DNA from: Monosporascus cannonballus
Taxonomy: Eukaryota > Ascomycota > Sordariomycetes > Xylariales
NCBI GenBank assembly: GCA_004154925.1
Contig: QJNS01000096.1
Location: 186,001-250,000 of the forward strand
Direction of reading: 5' to 3'
DNA length: 64,000 nucleotides
This document shows positions 37,401 to 49,927 of this stretch, one piece after another; position 1 is the first letter of the stretch; each line of letters begins with the position of its first letter. Under the pieces are notes generated by a model, which was given only the letters and a program-made list of their open reading frames with translations, was not told where the DNA came from and did not search any database. Both the position numbers and the translations under genes were made by a program.

Positions 37401-37946
37401 TACTAAACGAAAGTAAATAAAAATTACTTCCTTAATTTTGCCCTTTGGCGGAGCTAAACTTTAATGAAACTGGCTTATTTTTTTTCTTAACGAGTCGAAT
37501 ATTTTTCTTTTCCAAGCTTTAAAGTTTCTGAGTCAAGAAGTCTAATTTTTCTTTTATAGTAAATATTTTGTTTTTTTCTTCAGGATCCCAGTCCCATATT
37601 CTTTCTTTATTTTTTCCTTAGTTATTTTTTTCCGACTTCTTTTTTAGCATTTTAATGATACCTTTAAAGGTCTGAGTAAGTTATTATTAAAATTGCGAAA
37701 ATAATAGGCCTTTTTAAGATCGAATAGTAAGGAGTACTATGTTATTTATTGATTAAAGAACTTTTTCTATAAAGAATAAATCGTTTAATTTAGTTACTGA
37801 TCTTTTATTAGTTAATAACGAGAATCGGATTTATTATTTATTTTTTAACGTCGTTTTATATTGTTTGTTACATTAAATTTAAGAAATTTTATATATTAAT
37901 TAGGCGAAAAATTCGTAGTTGGTTATTAATTAAGGAATTATTAAAA
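34408..37946 (-). pseudogene. G2 gag and reverse-transcriptase part (pseudogene)
   Basis: Minus-strand order from the right. Gag lies at about 36500-37900, ending with a decayed zinc knuckle at about 36574-36640 (IKYSNYNKKKDIVKT, expected C..C....H....C). The protease/RT region follows, with an intact YLDDILIY box at about 34567-34590, then KLNFLGF (RT thumb / connection) near 34440. The frame is cut by G1 copy 1 and resumes at 23061. The order and spacing are those of Ty3/gypsy. Stops are dense. Confidence 0.75.
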
Positions 37947-38354
37947 TGTAACGAACCTATTATATATTTACTTAGAGATATAAGCAGCATCAGAAATGGG
38001 TTTTTAATTTACAAATAATAATAAAGCCAGGAATAATTTCGAGTTTTATTCGTTAAAAAGATTTGCAGATTTTTCTCTTAATTAAAGAATAATATGTTTA
38101 ATTAAAAACTTAGATTAATAATTATGGAACGAAATTAATTCAATTTTATTAATACAAGAGATTAATTATATATCCATCTTTTCTTAAATCAATATATCGT
38201 AGATCTAGATGATTTATGTGATCTGATTAATCTATTAAATTATTTAGATCACATCAACTAGACCAAGAACCTTGGGCCGAGGTTTAGCCGTTGCGCACTT
38301 GCGCTAGGCTTTAAAGAGAGTCTTCTTAAGACGAGAACCCCTGTTCTCGTAACA
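37947..38354 (-). repeat. G2 5' LTR
   Basis: 408 bp, TGTAACGAACCTAT to ctgttctcgtaaca, followed by gttac (38355-38359). The inner segment around 38280-38350 is little mutated (gggccgaggtttagccgttgcgcacttgcgc). Matches 4607-5146 and, reversed, 2142-2372. Confidence 0.88.
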
Positions 38355-38359
38355 GTTAC

Positions 38360-38522
38360 TGTCAGATATAAGGGACATCAGTTGTATGTGTATTGATGAC
38401 CAGTTGCAGATGCTCTAAAATGCGCACTGCACTTCAAGGTGATCTAGTTCCGGAACATATATGTTCCGATCAAAGGGAATTTTCCGTATATGGAATACTA
38501 AAATATTCCCTGCTAACTAACA
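38360..38522 (-). repeat. G4 3' LTR
   Basis: 163 bp. On the minus strand it starts TGTTAGTTAGCAGGG, the usual start of copia LTRs, and ends CTTATATCTGACA. The adjoining tacccctttaa (38523-38533) reads AAAGGGGTA on the minus strand, a good polypurine tract. Confidence 0.85.
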
Positions 38523-38559
38523 TACCCCTTTAATACCTTAAAGTATTTACGATATTGAT

Positions 38560-41500
38560 TATCATAATTCTTAAAGCTATAATTATTATTTTATTTTTCC
38601 TCCGGTAATTGAATTTTTTTAATTAGTTAATTCTTTTAAAAAAACGTTTCGTAAAATATTCTTTTATTAATCGAAAAATTCCGTAATATTTATTAATTTT
38701 AATTATTTTTTAATATCGTTAAAAAGTTTATATAATAAAGTTTTCGTTAAAAGGTTATTTAATGCATTATTCCTAAACGTATAATTTATTTTAATTAATA
38801 TTTTTACAATTTATTATAATTAATAATTGTATATATTTATATGCCGTAATTTCGTTATTTATAAGGTAATATCGGCGTTAAGAAGCCGCAAAATTTATTA
38901 GTTATCGTATTATATATTTAATAATTTTATATTTAAACTAATCTTTAAGTTTTTAATTAATTAAATAATAAATTAATTTTTTAATACCTTATACAAAAAA
39001 TAATAACTTTATTTTTATTATAAGAACAATAATTATATTTTGCTTATTTGCCCGTTATTTTATTAATTTTCCAAATAATTCTATAACGTAAATTTAAAAG
39101 TTTTTTCGATCGATCGTATTATCCGTAAAAAAATATTATTTCAGGTATTTAATAAATTGTTATTGCCGAATTATAACGTTAACGCTTTCGTTCCGATTAG
39201 GTATAATATAATTCGGTCGGCCGCTTTATAATATACGTTATTAAAATCCAAGTTAAATCGAATAAGTTGAAATATTATAAAGAATATATTGGATCGCACA
39301 TTAATTGTTACGAAAAGAAATAAAATCAATTTTTTTAATATTTGTTAATAAAATTTAAATGAGTTAAATTAAAATTTAGTAATAATTTAATATTAGGTAT
39401 AAGTATTTTTAAATATTTATTTTTTTGAGTATTAAGTTTTTTAATTTATTTATAAAATTAAATTAAAATAACCATATTTTCTTATTAAATTTATTTTTAA
39501 GTATTTCGATATCGAAAGAATCTTATAAATTTTTAATATTTATTAGGGTATATCGTATTAATATTTATTAAATTAATTAATTAATACGATTTTAATTTTT
39601 TCGTAATATATTATAATAATATAATTTATAAAAAACACTAATATTTTTTAATAAATATAATAATAAGGTTTGTAAAAGACGAAATTAAATTTTAAATTTT
39701 TAAATGGTTTGATAAAGTCCTTTTGTTATAACAAAAATAATTCCCTTAATCCATATAATACTTTTTTAATTAGAAAACTTTTATTATATTATAAATATCT
39801 TAAAAGCATTTTTATATATATTTTATAAGGTAAATTAGTATTTATAAAGGCGTTTATAACGTTATATTACTTAAATTTTAAATCGAATTTAGCCGTAATA
39901 GTAATTAAACTTCGAAACGACCTTTTAACGAAAATAATTGCATATATATCGCTATAAGTGGTTTTAAATTATTAATCGCTTTACACGATAAAACGAACTG
40001 TATAATTTTAAATTTAGCTATATTTATTAAATTTATGAACGTATATTTATAAGTATTTTAAACTTTATTTCCCTTTATCAAAAAACTAATTAACGGCTTT
40101 TTAAAATCGTATTTGTTATGGCTTTATACGTAAACCTTTTCGGCTTTACGGGATATTTTTCTTAATAAATATATATTTAGGTTTTTATGGTTTCGCGGCG
40201 GTAACGGTAAATTACGCCTATGTATCCGGTTTTATAACTTAAATACTTTTTTATATATTAAAGTATTATTAATTTTTCGATTAAGGTAATACGTATTTCA
40301 AATCATTATTTTTTTTTAAATTTCCGTAATTTACAAGCCGGTTATCGAACGTATTTATAAAAAGAGTTAAACATTTTATATTAAATGCAGCTTCCATATC
40401 TTATATTTATTTCGGATAGTATTTTCTTGGTACGAAATATAAAGGACGCCTACGTTTTTTACTCGTAAAGTGCTTTCTTTTTTTATCGTTACTTTGGGTT
40501 AAATAATATAAGGAAAAGTTAGTACTACTTTTATTTTTTCTATCAGCATAATAATCGTAATAGTTATTAAGGTAAACGTTAATGGCGATAATGGTTTAAA
40601 AAACGTAGATAGTTCGATTATAACGGTTATATAAGGATAATTAATTTTTTACGAATAAGCTTATTTTTTCATTTCGTACTTATTTTACGTTAGTACGTTT
40701 TTCAAGTTATTTTTTTGTTTAGCCGGTAATTCAATTGTTGTATTTAAGTTTTTATCTTTTCTTTATATATAAATTAAATAATTATCGTTTTAATTAGGTA
40801 TTTTTATTTGTTAAAATAATTTTTAGAACATTTCTTCTATAATATATAAAAAATTATTTTTTAAGTTTTTGATATTATTTAAAAAGATAGTCTTTTCGTT
40901 AAATTATATATTTCGAATAATAATAATTTTATTAATTAATAAATTCCAAATGTCGTAAATATTCGTAAAGCGGTAATTAACGAAATAGCCAATTTATATT
41001 TTGGTATTTAGTTTTTAAAATCTTTATTTTTTATAGTAGTAATTATTATAAGGTAAACAATATAACGGTATATTTGTAAATAGGTTTGTTAAGGTTTTCG
41101 ATTAAATATTATAACATTTTTTATACGCCAGATAAATATAATAAATTTCGTATAAGTTGTGCCAAAAGATTATATATTTAAAAATACGGTTATAAATATA
41201 TATTGCCGTTTTAAAGAGATTTATAAGTAAGAACGAAAGTAATTTAACGTTATTTTGTATCGTAATTATTTTTTCTTTAATTATACCTTTTAAGCGCTTT
41301 ACGTTTCCGTTTTGGACCTAGGTATTCTGTATTAAGGGCTTAAGTCTGATATTAAAAGAAAGCAATTAAAGTATATTTCGAAATTGGTAACTTTTCAGAA
41401 TTTCGTTATCACATTTGATTATTTATAAAAAAATTTATTTTGGTTTTTTACGATCTTTAGGAGGTATCGAAACGTTATAATTAATATATTTTCTTTTCGA

Positions 41501-43207
41501 GTTTTAAGATAAATATCCTAAATAGAATCTAAATATTTGTCGGTGGCAAATATAACATATTTGTATTTTTTAAAAACGTTTTTCAAAATTTATAAAGTCG
41601 ATAACCATTTTCTGTCCTAATTGGGATGTGTTTTTTTAGTTTGCGGCGTATTAATTTTTTAATTTTCGCCTTGCTATATATTTGACATTTAACTATTATA
41701 AAACCCTTTAGGCGGACTTTTTTCGTATAGGATTATAATTAAGCGATTATTTCAAGACCTAGATAATTTAATTTTAAATATTATATAATATCGTTACCGG
41801 TCCATAATAATTTCGCTATATTTAAATTAACGTTTCATTTATAAATAACCAGGGTTACAGAAAATATTATTGTGTTAATATTTTTAATAACAAATTAATT
41901 AAATTTTTTTAACGTAAGAATTACTTAATTATATTTATTTCAAATATAATTATTAATTTTTTTATTATTTTATTAATTGTTTTTTTTTCGAAACTGCTGA
42001 AATAATATCACATTATATAGGAAATTTTCGTAATGGACCATATCGTATAAACGTAACGTTTTCGTATCGTTAAAGCTTTAAAATATTATATTAACTTTTT
42101 CGTACTTTTTAATCGGAATAAAATTGTTATCTACGTATATTTCGTTATTTTATACGATAGAGTTGAAATTTAAAAATCTGGTAATTAAGTTAAAAAATAT
42201 GTATCGTAAACTTTACGTCCAGAATAGCTAAATTCCTTAAAAGGTAAAATAAGGTGCTTATGGCGCTATGCTAATTAATGATTAAAAAATATACTAGTAT
42301 TCGTTATACCCTTTTTAGGAACTAATTTATCTTTTATACAATAAGTTTTTCCATAGTTTTCGATAAATAGTTAATTTTTCTCCTTTAAAAAATAATCGGC
42401 GGAAATTCGTTTTTGGATATATATTATTAACTTATCGTTAAAACGAAAACATTTCAAGGGTTTTCCCCGGAATATATAATAACAATTAAATAATATATAA
42501 TAATTAATTAAGCACGTTTTATAACGGGTATCTTATACATTTAATTTTTAACGTTTTCGCTTATTACGGGTTTAGTCCGTATAAGAACTTTTATAATTAT
42601 TTTGTTTTAGCTTACGGTTTGGAGTTTTTCCTTACGGTTTAGGGTTAATATTCTTAAGATTTTCCTAATTAAGATTATTTTAATTAAGAAAATTTGCAGG
42701 TATTCTTTAAAACGTTAAAAACGTTATCTTAATATTTTTTAACGATTATTGTAAGTTCGTTATAATTTAATAATTTAATAAGGTTACTATTATTTCTTAC
42801 TAATTAATTATATTATTATTAATTTCGATCTTTTATACCATTTAAAAAATAAGTATTTAGGTCCCGATACTAAGGACTAATAATATATATAGGTCGTTAA
42901 TTTATACGATCGTTATTTTCGTTTCTAGAATATTATATCGTTATCCCTAGGCTATAAATTTTTACTATTTTACAATTTATTCGTTTAAGTTTTTTGTTAA
43001 TTTCGAAGCTTACTTTAACCGTTTACGGTATTTTCGTTAGGTATTAATTAGGAATTTGCTATTGTATATTTTGCCGGATTCGCCTAAGCTGGTATATTAT
43101 TTTCGTAAATGTTTCCTAGAAAAAGGCTAATTTCTTTAATCGCTGAAAATATTGACTTTAGGATTTATTTCGTAAGGTCGTTAATATTTTTACGAAAAAT
43201 GTCGTAT
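38560..43207 (-). pseudogene. G4 copia pol pseudogene
   Basis: Minus-strand order. The integrase core is at about 41260-41800, ending QNGNVKRLKGIIKEK (copia 'QNG..ER..G'). RT is at about 39400-40200: MPLRYL.YNKS, then VLYGLRESPLFW, then the decayed YVDD region VFFINYIIIIYY at about 39580-39640. RNase H is at about 38740-39280: NIFFIIFQLIRFN, YYKAADRIILYLIGTKAL, the usual 'EAEL' region decayed, then YDN, ILRLLNADITL and KLRH. This integrase-before-RT order defines Ty1/copia. Gag and the start of pol continue to the right across the G1 insertion. Heavily RIP-mutated throughout. Confidence 0.8.
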
Positions 43208-43590
43208 TGTAACGGCTAGGGGTTTAACCAACTATTAAACCTTAGTTGTACGAGTTTATATTAACAGAAGTATTGTGAGACTTTGTAGCAATAAGATAAT
43301 TTAGTTACGTTTTTTAATAGCAAGATATAAAAGTTATATTATAAACGATTAATATTAATAAGTATTATAAGCTAAAGTTATTTAAATTATAGAAATAATA
43401 AACGTATTATATTTGGTTTTTTTAATCCTGTTAATTCTGGCTTTATGGGCTTTACGATTAATTTTGCCGAGCCCGGCTTTATAGGCTTTACGATCGATCC
43501 TGTTAAGCTATTACGTAACTCGACTTATATGGCTTAGTCATTTTTTTATTGCGACCGTTTCCCGAGGCTGCAACCTATTAGATCATAATA
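43208..43590 (-). repeat. G1 3' LTR, copy 2
   Basis: 383 bp, TGTAACGGCTAGGGG to cctattagatcataata. It contains the doubled 'ggctttatgggctttacga' motif (about 43440-43500), the reverse complement of the repeats in copy 1. Confidence 0.9.
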
Positions 43591-43939
43591 CGATCTTCTT
43601 TTTCCATAATTTTCGTCTTAAAGAATTTTTTTCTTTTTCCTTTTATAATTTTCTTTTCATTATATCGGGTTATATTAAAAAAATCGATTAACAAAAAAAC
43701 GAAAAAGCGAAATAATTTGCTTAAGTTTATTACTTTTAGAACTATAAATATACCTATATATTCGTATTATGTTTATCGCGGATTATTATTTTATCGTACT
43801 TTTTTATCGGATTTTTCCCGATATAAGGAATGTATAATACGGAATTAAGGCCTTTGTAACGTTAACGATTTTTTTATTTTTTAACTTAAAAAACTTATTT
43901 CTAATTATTTTAAGGTTAAAACGCAACTTAAAAAAACTA

Positions 43940-44244
43940 ACAAAAAAATAAAATAGATATAAGCTAAAGTTCGTCGGTTTTGAAAGCAAAAGAAATTATA
44001 AGCCGATCGTATAATACGTATATTATTTTGCGGGTTTCGGTATTTAGAAAAGTTAGATCAATTAGAACGTTAAGAAAAATAGGCCGAATTAAAAGTTACT
44101 AAGGTTATATTAATAAAGGCCGTATCTTTTTTTAACTAATTTAATCTGGAATCCACCGATTAGTCGTTTATTAATTAAAGAACCTTTGATTTCGCTGATC
44201 TCGGCGTTGCTGGTAAAAGTCTTTTAATAGACGTTAGGCGCTAA
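43940..44244 (+). pseudogene. Antisense frame beside the G1 3' LTR (copy 2)
   Basis: Plus-strand frame, opposite to this element's gag-pol. Readable words are ADRIIRILFCGFRYLEKLD, QLER, AELKVTKV, FNLESTD, FIN, RTFDFADLGVAGKSLLIDVR, then an R-TAA stop at 44242-44244. The stop and the order match copy 1 (33388-33690, minus). TAA/TAG inside are at CAA/CAG-like positions. Charged, probably coiled coil, with a hydrophobic D/L-rich tail. It may belong to a longer frame starting nearer the LTR (from about 43650). Function unknown. Confidence 0.5.
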
Positions 44245-44249
44245 TAAAA

Positions 44250-47200
44250 ATTTTGGTTAGTTTTTAGGTGTTTTCGAAATTTAGGTATTTTTTTATTTGA
44301 TTAAGTATTAGGTAAATTCGTTTTGTTTTCGTATATCGAGAATTTTCTTTATTTTATATATTTATTTGTTTTCCATTTTTATATTGTTTTATGCCGTATA
44401 TACTTTGACTATATTTGTTATAAATTTAAATAAAAAACGTAAAAAATTAAATAAAATTCAACTTTTGGTAAAAGTTTTATTTAATAATTATTTTCGGAGA
44501 TTTTCTTATTAATCTTGTATGGACCGATATATTTAAAATCGAGTTTTTTATTGAGTTTTTTTGATTAAATATTTTTATGGCGAAAAAAACCATTTTTCCC
44601 TTTTCGAAAATTAATCCTTTTAACCTCTTTTTGTTGTAATATTTGTTTATATAATTCCGTACGAATTCCAGTTTTACTTTTACTTTTTTAATATAATTAT
44701 CGTAATTATTTTAACTTAAGGATTATTTTGATATTAATTAGATTATTGTCGCATACTTTTTTATAAATTGTTGAAATAAAGTTAAAATTTGCGTTCGTAA
44801 ATATTATTTTAATATTTTTATAATAACTGGTATTACAGGTTAATTAGGTAATAAGTAGTTTTTTTAACTTGGTTCTTTTGTTTATAATTAATATAATATC
44901 GTGAATAAATTTCTAAAATTTAATTTATTCGTTCCGTTTATTTATTTATTTGCAGTTTAAAAACGTTAAATAATTTATAATTTAAGCCGATATATGTTTT
45001 TAAGCTTTGCTAAAACCTAGATAGGAATATTAATTCTTTATTTGAAATAACTTCTATTAATAATCCGTATATATTAAAAATGTTTTTTAAAAAAAAATAT
45101 ATTATTTTTTCGGCGTTTGCATTTTCGTAATATAATAAGAAATAAAAAAGGTTTATAAATCGATCGATGATTACGAAAATAGTATCGTGATATATTTTTA
45201 TAATTAAATTTTATAATTTAGAAATTTTAATAATAAAATGGAATGTAATTAAAAATTATAATTATTTTATAATTAGTAATGGCTGTAATTTTTCGTATAG
45301 TTTATGTTGTCGAAATTTCGTTTTAACATAAATATCGTATTGCTATATGATTTTTTATACCGTTAATTTTATTTTAAGAAAGAAATATATGCGTTAAAGT
45401 TGTTTTAAGGTTTTGTAAATCTCTGGATATCCGTATGGCTAATATTCATATATATTTTATATTAAATGTTTCTCGTATTTTTATAGAATTTATATTTTAT
45501 TTATTCTTTAGTCTTTTTGAAGATTATCGTTATATAATTAAATTTTTCAGTATATATCGAAAAGTACTACTCGAATTATCGCAATTTGTCGTAAACGTAA
45601 ATATTGTTTTATGATAATATTAAAAATTATATAGCTAATTTTAACTAAGATTTTCGAAATTTAATTACTTATTTAGGATATTTACTTTGTTATTTTTTAA
45701 GCTTTTCCTATAGATAATAACGAAGTCGAAATTCGCTAATTTTTTCGTATAACGAAGTTATTATTCGGTAAGTTCCCTGGTAGTGGTAAATCGGATAAGA
45801 TTTTGATAATCCGTATAAACTTTAACCTAATACAATTTTCCTTTTAAAAAATGCCTAAACTTTCGGAATATCATAATAATGGTCATAAAGCTTTTATTTG
45901 GAATATCGTGATTAAATTCGGTTCTTTTTAATTTATATAAAAAAATGTAATAAAGTGCAATTTGCCTTAATTATTTCGCTATCTGATTATTACGTTTAAC
46001 GTATAATCCGAAATATTGCTTTTTAATTTAACGGAGTGGTTTGGATCGTATATAATTAATACTAGCTTGCTTGTAATCGTATTCTTGATATTCTGAAATA
46101 TGTTTTCCGTTTCGAACGTTTATTTAAACTTTTTTTCTTTTTTTGTAAAGTTTGTTAAAGATATGGTTATTTTGCTGAAATTTCGAATAAATTTTCTGTA
46201 GTAATTAGCGAATCAAAAAATGCCTGTACTTTTTTAACCGTGGTTAGTATCTGCTATTTTGTGACTGCAGCAATTTCTTGAGGTCCATTCTGATATATCT
46301 TAAGGTAATGATATGTCCTAGATATTTTACTTCCTATACGTAGAACTGATTTTTTTTGGCGTTGATAAATAACCTTGCGTCCTATAAAGCTTAAAAAAAC
46401 TTTATGAACGTATTTTGCGTATGCTTTTTTTGTTTCTGAGAAAATAAGAATGTTATCGAAATAGCAAACGGCGGAAATATCGAGGTATTTTCGTAATATA
46501 TGGTTAACCATTTATTGGAAACTTGCTGGTACGTTCGTAAGTCCTATTAAGGTAATTAAATATTTAAATAATTTGTATTTTATTTTGAAGGCCGTTATTT
46601 ATTTGTTTTTTTATCTTAATAAGGTTATATTTATGTCTAAGATGGAATACTGTTAATTATTGGGTTTTATAAAGTCGGTTTTTTATTTCCGTAGTTAGGG
46701 GTAATAATATTCGATTTTTAATAGTAATATCGTTTAATTATCGATAGTTAATCATAAATCCCAATTTTTTATTTTTTTAGATACGAAGAATATTAGGTAT
46801 TTTGTAATCGATTTTTCAGGTAGTTTTTGAAAGTACGTAATTTATTTTTGTTAAAATTATAAATAAGATAAAACTTCGACGAAAATCCTTTTTTAAAAAT
46901 TATTTTATAATTCTATTCGCTATATTTTGATAATTTCGTATCGAATTCCCTTTTCAAAAGCTGCTTATATCTATGGTATTATGGCGGCATATTAGTTAGA
47001 TTTCTTTAATTTTTAGGGCTGTTATTTTAGATCGTTATTTAGTTGCTTTAATTTCGCTTTGATAGTAATAGCGATACGTTGTATTTTTCTTTAATATCTA
47101 TTTTTTTCTTATGTTTTATCCTTTTGAGTAATAAGATTTTTCTCGTATCTTTATATCTGTATTCGTCGCCATTATCGATCGAATATTAGAATCTTAATTT

Positions 47201-49560
47201 TTTTTATTTGTTAATAAAATATAAGGTAAATTTTATCTAACCAATCTCTTTATTAATTAAGATTTCGTACTGGCGTATCCATAGGAATTTTAAGATTATA
47301 TCGTAATTCCTAAATAAAACGATATCGAAATCGATTGTTTAATGTTATCCTTAGACAAAAATCTCGAAATAATTAATTTTGCATATAATATTCCTATTGT
47401 CGTAAGCGAATTTTTAACTCTCGGTATTCGTCGTTATACAAGGTTTTAACTTATATTTTTATAATAGTTTGAATTTATTAATTATATCCGGTACAATGTA
47501 ATTCCCGCTTAGAGTTCCGCAATCCATTATTACGGTATACTAGTGCGTTCCTATTTGTATATCCAAAATAATAAGGTTATTAATGGTTTTTATTATCGTA
47601 TTTAAAGCTTTTTTCGGAAATTTCTTTTAATTTTTCTGGATTTCGTTATCCTATAGCTTTTTTTTAAGTAATTTTGTTTTTTTAATCCCTATTCGAATTT
47701 GTTAAACTTTATTTATATTTTTGCGTTTAGCGCGTCAAGTTATCATATTTGTTGTTAGTGCCGGCGCACTGTTTTTTCGAATTATATTAATTGTTTTTAG
47801 TTTTGTTGCAATTCTTTTTCTTATTAAATAAATTGTTTTCTTATATTTACGATTACGTCCCATTATACGTTATCTTAATTATCGTTTTAAAGTTTTCTTA
47901 TAAACTAACGTGTTTTTTCTTAATAACCATTTTTTGTAAAAAGTTGTAATAAATATTAATTAAAAATAAAAATCCGTAATAGCCTCTTAACAACAAATTT
48001 TTTATTATATACTAGATTAACTCCTTTTTCGTTTAATAATTATATTATTAATAATCATAAAAACGGTTTTTGTACGGATATTATTTGTTTTGAACTAGCT
48101 TTTTATTTCGGCTAATTATTAAATAGTTTCTGGGGCTATGGATAAAAGGTATTAATATTATTGTTTATCGTTTTTATTATTTCTGGTACTGTTTAGAAAA
48201 TTAAATTTTTTATAATATATGCGGGTAATTTGTCCGTGGATATAGTATTTCCATTTTTTATAATCGGGATATTTTCCTCGTCGACAATATATGGTATGTA
48301 TTTTGCCGTATCGATCGGGGATTCCGAGGTAAATTCTTTCTAGTTAATTCAGGTATTTGCGTAATTATTTTTATAGTGTTTTTTATTATGTTTATAATAT
48401 TTATTAAGTTAAGTTTTTAGTTTTTCGTATTCCTTAATGGATTTTTTGTTATAGGAAATTTTGTATATACTTAAGCTAAATTATGTTATGGATTTGTTTT
48501 CGTTTTTGTGGTTCTTTTTAGATTATTCCTTAAATATTAGTTTCTAGTCGTTTTGACGAGGTTTCTTAGGTGCCTTGCATTACGATGCTTTATATCCTAT
48601 TTTGTTATAATTGTAGTATTTGATCTGGCTCCAGTTTTTTCTATAAGTGGCTCTTAATTCTATAGATCTTAATTCCATACCGTAAAAAGTGTTATTGCGT
48701 CAAAAAGCGTTGGTATTAACCGTATATCGGGATTTGTTATTATTTTTTCTTTTAGTATTTTTAATATGCTAGGTATATTATCGATTGTCAATTTTAATTG
48801 CCATAACGATATAATCCGACAAATAATTAAGTCGATTAAGTTTAAAAAATTTACTTGTTAATATTTTTTATGGTTTATTTAATTTAACAGTTAATTAAAT
48901 TAATATATTGCAATAATTCAATATTAAATTTTTGAATCGTAATTATTAAATTTATATTTCGGTTTTTATTTTTTATTTATTATTTCGAAAACTTTAATTA
49001 ATATTTATTTAAAATATTTATAATCATTATAAATTTGTATTATTTGCAGGTTCCGTTTTTTAATTAATAAAATTTTATATTTTTTATAACGAATTCGAAT
49101 TATATAACCGTATTTCCAAGAAATCGCTTGATTATAAATTTTATTTATATAATAAACGTAATAACTGGAATAGAAAAAACCCGAAATTTATTGAATATTA
49201 AGTTAAAAATAATTATAATTTAATCGAAATTCCGTCGAAAAATTATAGCTTAAAAATTAAAGCATTTTTCCCGGTTTTTGGGTAAAATTCAGCTAAATAA
49301 TTTAACTTATTTAAAAAGGTTTTCCGGTTTTGGAAATCTTTTTTAAGTTTTTTATAGGCGGCTTAAAAGGACGTCGTAAGATCATTATTGTTTTTTAAGC
49401 TGAATAATACGTTCGTTTATAGCATTTAAACGTCGAAAAATTTCTTTGCGAAAAAGGCGAGGCTTTTCCTTTTCCTCCTCGGATTCCATTCTAATATCCG
49501 AGTAATCAGGAACCTGGTAAATGAGCTGTTTGGGCTGTTTGCTAGTAGATATAATGTCAA
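44250..49560 (-). pseudogene. G1 copy 2 gag-pol pseudogene
   Basis: Minus-strand order. The gag start is at about 49500-49440 (MESEEEKEKPRLFRKEIF, the cleanest part). A zinc knuckle lies at about 48640-48570 (KYYNYNKIGYKAS, then a surviving Cys in CKAPKKP). RT is at about 46900-46250; at 46511-46254 an 85-residue open stretch reads MVNHILRKYLDISAVCYFDN, then ILIFSETKKA. The YxDD box is decayed to YFDN, so the enzyme would be dead even without stops. Integrase lies at about 45000-45500 and the chromodomain end at about 44250-44340 (KYLNFENT). Copy 2 lacks A and S1 and so serves as the empty-site control for copy 1. Confidence 0.85.
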
Positions 49561-49927
49561 CGATATTGCTTAAAGTTTATTAATATTGTTAAATAAAAAT
49601 TTATAATATATAACGGCTAGGGATTTAATTAATTATTAAACCTTAATTATACGGGTTTATGTTAATAAAATTATCGTGAAACTTTATAATAATAAAATAA
49701 TTTATTTATATTTTTAAATATTAAAATATAAAGATTATATTACAAATAATTACTATTAATAAATATCACAAATTAAAATTATTACTAAATATTACAAATT
49801 AAAATTATTTAAATTATAAAAATAATAAACGTATTATATTTAATTTTTTTAGTTTTATTAGTTCTGGCTTTATGGGTTTTACGATCGATCTTGTCGAGCC
49901 ATTACGTAACTCGACCTATATGGCTTA

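Larger units (their letters stand above)
4607..38354 (-). mobile_element. G2 Ty3/gypsy element, minus strand, split by nested insertions
   Basis: LTRs at 4607-5146 (3' LTR) and 37947-38354 (5' LTR) share edges TGTAACGAACC...GTAACA. The flanking 5-mers are gttat (4602-4606) and gttac (38355-38359), a duplication changed by one RIP-type C-to-T. Its own DNA is 5147-5280, 20386-23061 and 34408-37946, which joins into a minus-strand order of gag, RT, RNase H, integrase. The gaps are filled by the G3 tandem (5281-20385) and by G1 copy 1 (23062-34407). Net length without insertions is about 7.3 kb, normal for gypsy. Confidence 0.85.
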
